Assembly: GCA_902803625.1 (NCBI GenBank) | Contig: CADCQV010000098.1 | Coordinates: forward strand, 1-12,771 | Reading direction: 5' to 3' | Length of the DNA stretch: 12,771 bases | Source: an uncultured Lachnospiraceae bacterium | Lineage (GTDB): Bacteria; Bacillota; Clostridia; Lachnospirales; Lachnospiraceae | Position numbers and translations under genes: made by a program | Shown here: positions 6,805-12,771 of the stretch, one piece after another | Layout of the letters: each line of letters opens with the position of its first letter | Numbering within the stretch: the stretch's first letter is position 1 | The notes under the pieces: generated by a model | Database searches by the model: none | Told to the model about the DNA's origin: nothing | What the model saw: the letters and a program-made list of their open reading frames with translations, nothing else

Positions 6805-8790
6805 TTATGAGATCTCGGCTCCTGCACCAATCTTTTCATCGGTAGTCATAAGAGCGAGATTGCCCTCCTTATCCTCTGCACAGAGAAGCATTCCCTGTGA
6901 CTCGAAGCCCGCCATCTTCCGGGGCGGAAGGTTTGTGATGGCCATAACCTTTTTCCCGATAAGCTTCTCAGGTTCCGGATAATATTTCTTTATCCCGGAA
7001 AGGATCTGCCTCTCTTCGCTGCCTATCCGCACCTTGAACTTAAGGAGCTTTTCGGATTTTTCCACCGCCTCCGCTTCTATTATCTCACCTACCCTGAATT
7101 CATTCTTTGCGAAATCGTCAAATACGATATTTTCCTTATTCTGAGCCTTGTCATAATCAAAGCCGGGAGCTGCCGGAGCCTTTTTCTCTTGCTTTTTTTC
7201 GGCCTTTTTCGCAGGATAAAGCTTTTCTATCTCTTTAGCTATATCCTCATTTTTTACCCTCTGGAAAAGGGTCTCCGGATCTCCGGTAACCTTTGTTCCG
7301 CTCACAAAGCGCCCGGCGGTCTGAAGATCGTCAAATTCGGGGAAAGCTGTGTTCAGCTGCTTCAGGATCTTCTCTGCGGTCTCCGGCAGGAAGGGACTTA
7401 GAAGTGCTGTCCCGATCACTATTGAGTCCGCCAGGTTATAGAGAACCGTACTCAGACGATCCTTTTTCTCCTCATCCTTGCCGAGGATCCAGGGCTCTGT
7501 CTCATCAATATACTTATTGCAGCGCTTAAAGAGATTAAAGATATGGGTAAGTGCATCCGCTACCCTTAAGCCCTCCATATCCTTTACGATCTGATCACGG
7601 GTGCCCAGCACGGTATTATGCAGATCATCATCCACCTTTTCAGAAACGCCCTTATTCTCTATCACTCCTCCGATATACTGGTTACTCATTGAGATAGTAC
7701 GCTTAACCAGATTTCCGAGAGTATTTGCGAGATCCGAATTGAACCTTTCCACCATCAGATCCCAGGAAATCACACCGTCGGTCTCAAAGGGCATCTCATG
7801 AAGCACAAAATAGCGCACCGCATCCACACCGAATATCTTTGCAAGATCATCGGCATAAAGCACGTTGCCCTTGGACTTACTCATCTTTCCGTCTTCCTGC
7901 AGAAGCCAGGGATGCCCGAATATCTGCTTCGGCAGGGGCTCTCCCATTGCCATCAGGAAAATAGGCCAGTAGATCGTATGGAAGCGGATGATATCCTTCC
8001 CGATGAGGTGGAGATCCGCAGGCCAGTATTTCTTATACATCTCCGTATGGTTTCCGTCAGCGTCATAGCCTATACCCGTGGCATAATTTGCCAGTGCGTC
8101 GAGCCAGACATAGACCACATGCTTCGGATCGAAGTCCACGGGGATCCCCCACTTGAAGCTGGTTCTCGAAACACAGAGATCCTGTAACCCCGGCTTCAGG
8201 AAATTATTCATCATCTCATTCTTTCTCTGAACAGGCTGTATAAATTCGGGATGGGTCTCAATATGCTCGATCAGACGATCCGCGTACTTACTCATCTTGA
8301 AGAAGTATGCCTCTTCATGGGCAAGCTGAACAGGCCTTCCGCAGTCGGGACACTTGCCGTCCTTTAGCTGGGCCTTTGTCCAGAAGGACTCACAGGGTGT
8401 GCAGTACATTCCCTCATAGGCACCCTTATAGATATCACCCTGGTCGTAAAGCTTCTTAAAGATCTTCTGAACCTGCTTTTCATGATCCTCATCCGTGGTC
8501 CTGATGAAGCGGTCGTAGCTGGTATTCATGAGATCCCAGATCCTTTTTATCTCCGAAGCGGTCCGGTCCACATATTCCTTTGGAGTGATACCTGCCTCCT
8601 TCGCCTTATTTTCTATTTTCTGACCATGCTCATCCGTTCCCGTCTGGAACCTGACATCATAGCCCTGCTGTCTCTTGAAACGCGCAATGGCATCTGCCAG
8701 AACTATCTCATAGGTATTGCCGATATGCGGCTTTCCCGATGCATAAGCGATGGCTGTTGTAATATAATACGGTTTTCCTTTTGCTGACAT
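6805..8790 (-). CDS. metG: Methionyl-tRNA synthetase with C-terminal tRNA-binding domain
   Basis: This 661-residue class I synthetase charges tRNA-Met in the cytoplasm. The catalytic Rossmann fold carries the HIGH-type motif HIGN at 22-25 and KMSKS at 302-306. A zinc knuckle has Cys130, Cys133, Cys147 and Cys150. The helical anticodon-binding domain is at about 345-510, with the conserved DETEPW segment at 429-434. A Lys/Ala-rich linker (about 527-545) leads to a C-terminal OB-fold tRNA-binding (EMAP/Trbp111-like) domain at 560-661 that in other bacteria mediates dimerisation. The ATG at 8790 is chosen because GAGGAG (complement of 8795-8800) lies four bases upstream and the protein then begins MSAKGKPYYITTAIAY, the normal family start. 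The in-frame ATG at 8844 would add 18 unrelated residues and has no binding site. It appears to head the downstream operon. No T-box leader was seen. Confidence 0.97.
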   Translation of the reverse strand: MSAKGKPYYITTAIAYASGKPHIGNTYEIVLADAIARFKRQQGYDVRFQTGTDEHGQKIENKAKEAGITPKEYVDRTASEIKRIWDLMNTSYDRFIRTTDEDHEKQVQKIFKKLYDQGDIYKGAYEGMYCTPCESFWTKAQLKDGKCPDCGRPVQLAHEEAYFFKMSKYADRLIEHIETHPEFIQPVQRKNEMMNNFLKPGLQDLCVSRTSFKWGIPVDFDPKHVVYVWLDALANYATGIGYDADGNHTEMYKKYWPADLHLIGKDIIRFHTIYWPIFLMAMGEPLPKQIFGHPWLLQEDGKMSKSKGNVLYADDLAKIFGVDAVRYFVLHEMPFETDGVISWDLMVERFNSDLANTLGNLVKRTISMSNQYIGGVIENKGVSEKVDDDLHNTVLGTRDQIVKDMEGLRVADALTHIFNLFKRCNKYIDETEPWILGKDEEKKDRLSTVLYNLADSIVIGTALLSPFLPETAEKILKQLNTAFPEFDDLQTAGRFVSGTKVTGDPETLFQRVKNEDIAKEIEKLYPAKKAEKKQEKKAPAAPGFDYDKAQNKENIVFDDFAKNEFRVGEIIEAEAVEKSEKLLKFKVRIGSEERQILSGIKKYYPEPEKLIGKKVMAITNLPPRKMAGFESQGMLLCAEDKEGNLALMTTDEKIGAGAEIS

Positions 8791-8863
8791 AATGCTCCTC
8801 TTTCGATTTTCTATAGTCTGTTTTAGTTTATCACTTTTTCGCATAAACGGGAAGAGTGGTTAC
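8791..8863 (-). other. metG leader between the start codon and the repeat array
   Basis: These 73 bases hold the metG ribosome binding site (complement of 8795-8800). I could not find a convincing -35/-10 pair: TATAGA and TAAACT occur on the minus strand but without a matching -35. No T-box signature (AGGGTGG-type) and no leader hairpin with a U-run was seen. The metG promoter may lie in or beyond the repeat array, or transcription may come through from the LytTR operon. Confidence 0.5.
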
Positions 8864-8989
8864 TTTGTCCTCCTGAGGGCGCAGCCTAATTTGTCATCCT
8901 GAGGAGCAGCCTACTTTGTCATCCTGAGGAGCAGCCTACTTTGTCATCCTGAGGGGCAGCCTAATTTGTCATCCTGAGGAGCAGCCTAC
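8864..8989. repeat. Left arm of the array: five tandem 25-bp units
   Basis: Five head-to-tail units start at 8864 (26 bp, more diverged), 8890, 8915, 8940 and 8965. Each is TTTGTCATCCTGAGGA followed by GCAGCCTAC or a near variant. The first 16 bases equal the left end of the hairpin element at 8990; the last nine look like flanking sequence. Units two, three and five are identical, which implies recent tandem duplication. No gene is encoded. Confidence 0.93.
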
Positions 8990-9067
8990 TTTGTCATCCT
9001 GAGGAGCGGAGCGACGAAGGATCTTTCCAACCGGCAGTGGAAGATCCTTCGCTTCGCTCAGGATGAC
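8990..9067. repeat. Central hairpin element of the array (REP/MITE-like non-coding repeat)
   Basis: GTCATCCTGAG at 8993-9003 pairs perfectly with CTCAGGATGAC at 9057-9067. An inner stem follows: CGAAGGATCTTTCCA at 9015-9029 pairs with TGGAAGATCCTTCG at 9038-9051 with one bulged T, closing on the loop ACCGGCAG. An unequal internal loop separates the two stems. Similar GTCATCCTGAG...CGAAGGATC palindromes are familiar from many bacterial genomes, where they give rise to spurious proteins containing CHPERSEGS. No transposase is present, so this would be a non-autonomous element. There is no U-tract, so it is not a standard terminator, although the folded RNA could stabilise the upstream kinase message. 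Confidence 0.88.
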
Positions 9068-9146
9068 ATTGGTGCTCAGGATGACATTGGCGCTCAGGAT
9101 GACATTGGCGCTCAGGTTGACATTGGCGCTCAGGATGACATTGGTG
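9057..9146. repeat. Right arm of the array: five tandem 18-bp units
   Basis: Five head-to-tail units of CTCAGGATGACATTGGCG (or GGTG ending) start at 9057, 9075, 9093, 9111 and 9129. The fourth has GGTTGA instead of GGATGA. The first 11 bases are the right end of the hairpin element and the complement of GTCATCCTGAG in the left arm; the remaining seven are linker. The period and linker differ from the left arm, so the two arms expanded independently. The array stops five bases before the kinase stop codon. Confidence 0.93.
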
Positions 9147-9151
9147 AACTG

Positions 9152-10474
9152 TTACCTTCTCACAGGGAGCATGACATTGGAAAAGAATTCGCATCCTTCA
9201 TGCGAAAAGTAAGCGTTTCCGCCCTTAGATCTCGCAATGGATCCGATTGAGACAAGCCCCAGGCCGTTTCTCTTGTGGCCTGTGGAGAAATATGTACCGT
9301 TTACGATTTCAGGAGTACCGTTAAAGCTGTTTACTGCGGTGATAAAGAGATAGTAGTCATTCCTCACGGCCGCTGTAAGGCGGATGAAGCGCTTATATGC
9401 TTCTATTTCCCTACAGGCATTTATGGCATTTTCCAGAATATTACCGAAAATGCTGCAAAGCTCATTGTCTGAAATATCCATTTCCTTCGGCAGGGAAATA
9501 TCCACGCTAAGCGGGATCTTATCCATCTTTGCGATCTCCATATAATAATTCAGAACCGCATTAACAGCGGGATTCGAACAGACAGCTTTCACGGTGAGAC
9601 CCGGCATATCAACTATATAGCGGTCGATCAGGCTTTCAATCTCTTCGGTTTTTCCCTCGGCTGCAAGGCTCTTTATGGTTCTCACCGTATGCTTGAAGTC
9701 ATGCCGCTCCTTTGCCACCGCCTCCAGATAACGCTGCTGTTTCTTAAACTGGGTTTCCTGCATCTGCAGGATATTATTCTCATTCTCTATATCCGCCGCT
9801 TCGATCATTGCCGTTACTATGAAATAAAACTGGATACAGAGAAGTATCATCAGGGTAAAAAACAAAACGAGCGAGAGCCAGAAAACCAGGAAAACATTGT
9901 GTACATGCAGCGTTTCATAGTGCCTGGGGACAATGAAAAGATTGTAAGTAAGAAAGATAGACATCAGTCCGGTTGCCGTATACCATATCCTGTTCTGATT
10001 AAGCCTGTCCACCATCATCCTTCCAAAGACCCTGAGGGGATGCCAGACGATGAGAAGGAAGATCACGTTTATCAATGCCTGAAATACTGCTGCTCTGAAA
10101 CTGAAGTGATTTATATCGGAGAAGGGATTTATCACCGCATCATAGCCGTTTGAAAAATTATTTAAGAACCCCGTGGCAGCGCCTGACAGGACAAACATAA
10201 ACAAAGCCTTGCTGATATGACAGCTCAGGCAGTAACGGAATACAATGAAACAAATGAGAAAGGCAAACGGTGTGATCCCGTTATAGGAAAGACCGAAGTA
10301 TACTTCGACTGCGGAAAGCACGAGGATCATGATAAGAAAAACAACAGAGACGATCTTTATTGTTTTACCCTTGGAAAACCTAAGCTGGTTCTTCATAGGG
10401 AGAAAACAGAGCATTGCGGCCGTGATAAAGGGGATCCAGGTAATTAAATCGGCAAAAAAAGCGGAGGAACTCAT
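9152..10474 (-). CDS. GHKL-type membrane sensor histidine kinase (AgrC/LytS-like)
   Basis: This 440-residue kinase has about six or seven hydrophobic segments in its first half (near 8-25, 39-60, 67-81, 88-104, 127-145, 166-182 and 196-222). It has no sizeable extracellular domain, as in peptide-sensing AgrC-like kinases. A helical linker follows (about 228-255). The phospho-acceptor is probably H258 in AKERHDFKHTVRTI. The GHKL ATPase shows an N box at 343-353 (FGNILENAINA), a shortened NSFNG at 382-386 instead of DNG, and a GLGL stretch at 404-407. The protein ends NVMLPVRR, an ordinary ending for this fold. The start codon overlaps the regulator stop by four bases (ATGA) without a good binding site, so translation is probably coupled. 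The repeat array begins five bases after its stop codon. No agrB/agrD-like peptide gene is visible, so the signal is unknown. Confidence 0.9.
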   Translation of the reverse strand: MSSSAFFADLITWIPFITAAMLCFLPMKNQLRFSKGKTIKIVSVVFLIMILVLSAVEVYFGLSYNGITPFAFLICFIVFRYCLSCHISKALFMFVLSGAATGFLNNFSNGYDAVINPFSDINHFSFRAAVFQALINVIFLLIVWHPLRVFGRMMVDRLNQNRIWYTATGLMSIFLTYNLFIVPRHYETLHVHNVFLVFWLSLVLFFTLMILLCIQFYFIVTAMIEAADIENENNILQMQETQFKKQQRYLEAVAKERHDFKHTVRTIKSLAAEGKTEEIESLIDRYIVDMPGLTVKAVCSNPAVNAVLNYYMEIAKMDKIPLSVDISLPKEMDISDNELCSIFGNILENAINACREIEAYKRFIRLTAAVRNDYYLFITAVNSFNGTPEIVNGTYFSTGHKRNGLGLVSIGSIARSKGGNAYFSHEGCEFFSNVMLPVRR

Positions 10475-11217
10475 AAGGTCACACCACGGTGTTCATTCCG
10501 GAGCTTATGAAAAACATAGTTTCTCCAGGTCTCCTCTGCCTCCGGCTGATTCTTCTGGCTGATGGGGATACGGATGCTGTTTATGACACAGCAGACCCCC
10601 TTTTCAAAGTTCATGATATGATCCATATTTACGATCATACCCCTGGAGACCATAAGAAAACGGCCATCCTTGCCCAGAGTATCCCAAAGCTCATTAAAGC
10701 CCGTTCTGGTCTTGTACACAGCCCCGTCCTTATCCTCTATCTCCTGCCTGTTTCCGTCGGCAATAACCGTAACAATGCGGGAATAGGGGATCTGGACGTC
10801 GCAGCGGTTACTCATAAATTTAAGGAGCTTATTTGCCCCGGGATCCGTCGTGCGGTTCAGGATATCATCAAGGGCCTTAAAGACCCTCTCTCTGACTACC
10901 GGCTTTTCCATATATTCGTATGCATGGATGGAAAAGGCCTCCGGCATATACTCCAGGCTGCTGGTCAGAAAGAGTATAAACGTATCACTGTCCCTCTTTC
11001 GGATCTCCTGAGCCGCCTCCACACCGTTCATGCCCTCCATAAAAATATCCAGAAAGACCGCGGTATAGCGGAAGGGACGAAAGGCCATCAGAAAATCCTC
11101 TGCCTTATCAAATTCATCAATAGACAGCTCCAGATCGTTTATTACGGAATATTCCTTTAGGTAAAGGATCAGAGGCTCTACCTCTTCCCTGATATCATCA
11201 ACAACCGCAACATTCAT
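10471..11217 (-). CDS. LytTR-family response regulator (AgrA/LytR-like)
   Basis: This 248-residue regulator has a receiver domain at about 1-122, with acidic residues D7-D8, phospho-acceptor D57 in AVFLDIFMEGMNG, T85 and K105 in the YMEKPV motif. A LytTR DNA-binding domain occupies about 128-238; it contains the YKTRTGFNELWDTL and FLMVSRGMIVNMDHI segments typical of this ten-stranded fold. LytTR regulators usually bind paired imperfect repeats upstream of cell-surface, bacteriocin or quorum-response genes. The ATG at 11217 gives the normal receiver start, but no Shine-Dalgarno sequence is visible in the AT-rich stretch before it. The gene overlaps its kinase by four bases and starts 27 bases after the end of the surface-protein gene, so it may be cotranscribed with it or have its own promoter. 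Confidence 0.93.
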   Translation of the reverse strand: MNVAVVDDIREEVEPLILYLKEYSVINDLELSIDEFDKAEDFLMAFRPFRYTAVFLDIFMEGMNGVEAAQEIRKRDSDTFILFLTSSLEYMPEAFSIHAYEYMEKPVVRERVFKALDDILNRTTDPGANKLLKFMSNRCDVQIPYSRIVTVIADGNRQEIEDKDGAVYKTRTGFNELWDTLGKDGRFLMVSRGMIVNMDHIMNFEKGVCCVINSIRIPISQKNQPEAEETWRNYVFHKLRNEHRGVTL

Positions 11218-11244
11218 ATAATTATAATATTTGAAAGCAAGTGT
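11218..11244 (-). promoter_or_regulatory. AT-rich gap before the LytTR regulator, possible -10 element
   Basis: Read on the minus strand the 27-base gap contains TATTAT (11224-11229) overlapping TATAAT (11221-11226), only three to six bases before the ATG. No matching -35 was found at 16-18 bases. There is no purine-rich ribosome binding site. If one of these hexamers is a real -10 the message would be nearly leaderless; otherwise the gene depends on readthrough. Low certainty. Confidence 0.25.
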
Positions 11245-12771
11245 TTAGTTCTTTCTGCGTGACCTTACCTTCTGGTAGATCCCTACGCCCGCTGCTCCGA
11301 GCGCGAAGAACAGGAACCATATGGGGAAGGGTATCTTTTTAGCTTCCTCATCAAAGAGCATGCTCCTGTCGAAGCTTCCGTCCTCTACTGCCTGGGTAAT
11401 GGGTGCCACTCTTTCACCGAGTACATCAGCCTTTAACCCCTCATCGTCTACAGCAGGAGCATCTGCAGCTGTACCGGCTGTCTCCTCTGCGGAAACACCC
11501 TCTGCCTCTGCAGCTCCGGTGCCCCCTTCATTCGAAGTATTATCTAATGTTGCGGAAGCTCCGGCCCCGGCACCTCCGGCCAGGTTCTGTGCAAGCGTTA
11601 CCGTCTCTCCGTCAGCTGCAGTAGCGCTTCCCTCAAATACTCCCGTTTGAGCTGCTCCCGGTGCATCCACTCCGAATGCAGCAATCCCGGTCTCTGTTGT
11701 CCCGGTTGTATCCTCTGCATCTGTACTCGAAGGATCGCTGCCGCTGTCCGAATCTGAAGAATGGGAATGCTTCTTTCCTTCGTTCCTGACATCTGAAGAG
11801 TCTTTCTTCGAATCATCACCGTTTGCGGGATCTGAAATATCCTTCTTCGAATCGTCATCGTTTGCGGGATCTGAAATATCCTTCTTCGAATCGTCATCGT
11901 TTGCGGGATCTGAAATATCCTTCTTCGAATCGTCATCATTTGCGGGATCTGAAGTATCCTTCTTCGAATCGTCACCGTTTGAGGTATCTGAAGTATCCTT
12001 CTTCCCATCATCTGTCTTAGAGGTCGTGACAACGATCTTTTTTAGATCTGCCTTCATCTTTTCGATCTCGGATTCAATTGCCGAAACCTTTTCTTTAGCA
12101 GCCTTAAGGTCGTCCTTTGCTGCATTATAATCTGCCAGTGCAGCATCATATTTCTTCTGAAGATCTTCCACCAGCTGTGCATTCACAACCGTCTGGGTCT
12201 TCTTTGCCTGAAGGAGCTCCCTCGCAGCAGCTACTACCTTGTCCAGGGCATCCTGAACCGTAGACTGTATCTTATTTGCGGCCTTTAATGCCTCGTCTTT
12301 CTGCTTTTGAGCTTCGTCAACCGCTTCCTTTACTGATTTCTTTTCGTTTAGAATACCAAGCTTGTCATTTGCGGTTCCGGCGGCTTTTTCTGCGTCTCCC
12401 TTTGCCTTGTCAAGGTTATCCTGTGCGGTATCTGCGGCCTGTTTCTTTGTATCGGCTTCTCCCTGTGCAGCTTCTGCTTCTGACTTCTTTGTATCGGCTA
12501 CTCCCTGCGCCGTATCTGCCTCACTCTTCTTTGTATCGGCTACTCCCTGTGCAATATCTGCCTCACTCTTCTTTGTATCGGCTACTCCCTGTGCAGCTTC
12601 CGCCTCACTCTTCTTTGTATCGGCTACTCCCTGCGCAGCTTCTGCTTCTGATTTCTTTGTATCGGCTTCTCCCTGCGCAGCTTCTGCTTCTGACTTCTTT
12701 GTATCGGCTTCTCCCTGCGCCGTATCTGCCTCACTCTTCTTTGTATCGGCTACTCCCTGCGCAGCTTCTGC
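11245..12771 (-). CDS. Repeat-rich coiled-coil surface protein with C-terminal membrane anchor (5' end outside window)
   Basis: The frame is open from the window edge to the TAA at 11245, giving 508 residues with no plausible start inside; the N-terminus and any signal peptide lie beyond 12771. Counting from the edge, residues 1-110 are a 14-residue repeat (consensus AEAAQGVADTKKSE), two alanine-based heptads. Coiled coil continues in less regular form to about 250. Residues 252-330 are a 13-residue acidic repeat (PANDDDSKKDISD), then comes a Ser/His/Asp patch and a Gly/Ala/Thr/Glu-rich low-complexity stretch to about 450. VLGERVAP is at 450-457. A single TM segment (about 480-500, starting IPFPIWFLFFALG) is followed by the basic tail RSRRKN. 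No LPxTG motif is seen, so anchoring is probably by the membrane helix. The layout suggests an extended stalk projecting through the cell wall. Binding function is unknown. Confidence 0.85.
   Translation of the reverse strand, partial: AEAAQGVADTKKSEADTAQGEADTKKSEAEAAQGEADTKKSEAEAAQGVADTKKSEAEAAQGVADTKKSEADIAQGVADTKKSEADTAQGVADTKKSEAEAAQGEADTKKQAADTAQDNLDKAKGDAEKAAGTANDKLGILNEKKSVKEAVDEAQKQKDEALKAANKIQSTVQDALDKVVAAARELLQAKKTQTVVNAQLVEDLQKKYDAALADYNAAKDDLKAAKEKVSAIESEIEKMKADLKKIVVTTSKTDDGKKDTSDTSNGDDSKKDTSDPANDDDSKKDISDPANDDDSKKDISDPANDDDSKKDISDPANGDDSKKDSSDVRNEGKKHSHSSDSDSGSDPSSTDAEDTTGTTETGIAAFGVDAPGAAQTGVFEGSATAADGETVTLAQNLAGGAGAGASATLDNTSNEGGTGAAEAEGVSAEETAGTAADAPAVDDEGLKADVLGERVAPITQAVEDGSFDRSMLFDEEAKKIPFPIWFLFFALGAAGVGIYQKVRSRRKN
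11783..12016 (-). repeat. 39-bp in-frame tandem repeat (13-residue Asp/Ser/Lys unit)
   Basis: Units of 39 bases start at 11783, 11822, 11861, 11900, 11939 and 11978. Those at 11822 and 11861 are identical, 11900 differs by one base and 11939 by two. The outer two copies are clearly degenerate. The unit encodes PANDDDSKKDISD-type sequence, hydrophilic and probably disordered. Near-identity at DNA level points to recent expansion. Confidence 0.95.
12443..12771 (-). repeat. 42-bp in-frame tandem repeat (14-residue coiled-coil unit)
   Basis: Seven full units start every 42 bases from 12443 (12485, 12527, 12569, 12611, 12653, 12695), and a partial eighth starts at 12737 and runs off the window. 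Each encodes two heptads around AQG[V/E]ADTKKSE. The E/D, A/T/I and V/E positions alternate between copies, giving a mosaic of a few unit types. The array probably continues beyond the window. Confidence 0.95.

Noticed and set aside
8791..8844. An 18-residue N-terminal extension of MetG from the ATG at 8844
   Set aside because: It has no ribosome binding site and does not resemble the family; the ATG at 8790 has GAGGAG and the normal N-terminus.
8990..9067. Intrinsic terminator for the kinase operon
   Set aside because: The hairpin is strong but no U-run follows on either strand. It may still affect transcript stability.
8864..9146. CRISPR array
   Set aside because: The repeats are contiguous with no unique spacers of even length, the orientation flips at the centre, and no cas genes are present.
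8791..9151. T-box or other riboswitch controlling metG
   Set aside because: No T-box signature or anti-terminator/terminator pair was found; the region is mostly the repeat array.
8994..9194. Minus-strand open frame encoding Cys-His-Pro-Glu-Arg repeats (CHPERSEGSS)
   Set aside because: It is the translation of the repeat array and overlaps the kinase 3' end in another frame. Proteins with this motif are familiar spurious translations of the same non-coding element.
11823..12020. Plus-strand frame with LRDLKYPSSNRH repeats, and the out-of-frame minus-strand repeat frame at 11598-12032
   Set aside because: Both are shadows of the 39-bp repeat of the surface-protein gene, without ribosome binding sites. 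A repeat whose length is a multiple of three opens several frames at once.
12184..12186. GTG at 12184-12186 as the start of the surface-protein gene
   Set aside because: The same frame stays open to the window edge with continuous coiled-coil coding, and no ribosome binding site is seen. The codon is an internal valine.

Overview
The window looks like chromosomal DNA from a Firmicute of the class Clostridia, probably a Lachnospiraceae-type organism. The evidence is a MecA-family adaptor, the style of the two-component systems (an OmpR/VanR-like pair and an AgrA/AgrC-like GHKL/LytTR pair), strong AGGAGG-type ribosome binding sites, and a DUF1858 redox protein. The genus cannot be fixed from the sequence alone. 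No phage, insertion sequence, CRISPR, tRNA or rRNA gene is visible.

Layout: the left edge (1-85) is a promoter and leader for a single rightward gene, a mecA-like ClpC adaptor (86-889). Everything else reads leftward. It converges on mecA with no intergenic gap: a small CxxC DUF1858 protein (890-1090), a 420-residue protein with two HD domains, the second of HD-GYP type (1114-2376), a six-TM sensor histidine kinase (2373-4697), an OmpR-family response regulator (4694-5383), a GNAT acetyltransferase (5380-5871), an alpha/beta hydrolase of the monoacylglycerol lipase/lysophospholipase type (5878-6804) and methionyl-tRNA synthetase (6805-8790). Spacing within this block is 0, 6, -4, -4, -4 and 23 bases, so it looks like one translationally coupled operon starting at metG.

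Between metG and the next gene (8791-9151) is a non-coding stretch. Most of it (8864-9146) is an unusual repeat array: a central hairpin element whose left end has been copied in tandem (25-bp period) and whose right end has been copied in tandem with a different period (18 bp). Upstream of that, still leftward, lie a membrane GHKL sensor kinase (9152-10474) and its LytTR response regulator (10471-11217). Last comes the 3' part of a large surface-protein gene (11245 to beyond 12771) with two independent in-frame tandem repeats: a 42-bp alanine-rich coiled-coil repeat and a 39-bp Asp/Ser/Lys repeat. It ends in a C-terminal membrane anchor.

How the genes may work together: the first two-component system is fused by overlapping genes to an HD/HD-GYP protein, which suggests a signalling output through cyclic-dinucleotide turnover or a regulated HD scaffold alongside transcription. 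The second system sits directly downstream of the surface-protein gene and may control surface or adhesion functions. These links are inferred from gene order. The items most worth following up are the two-armed repeat array, the surface protein with two variable-number repeats, and the tandem-HD signalling gene.
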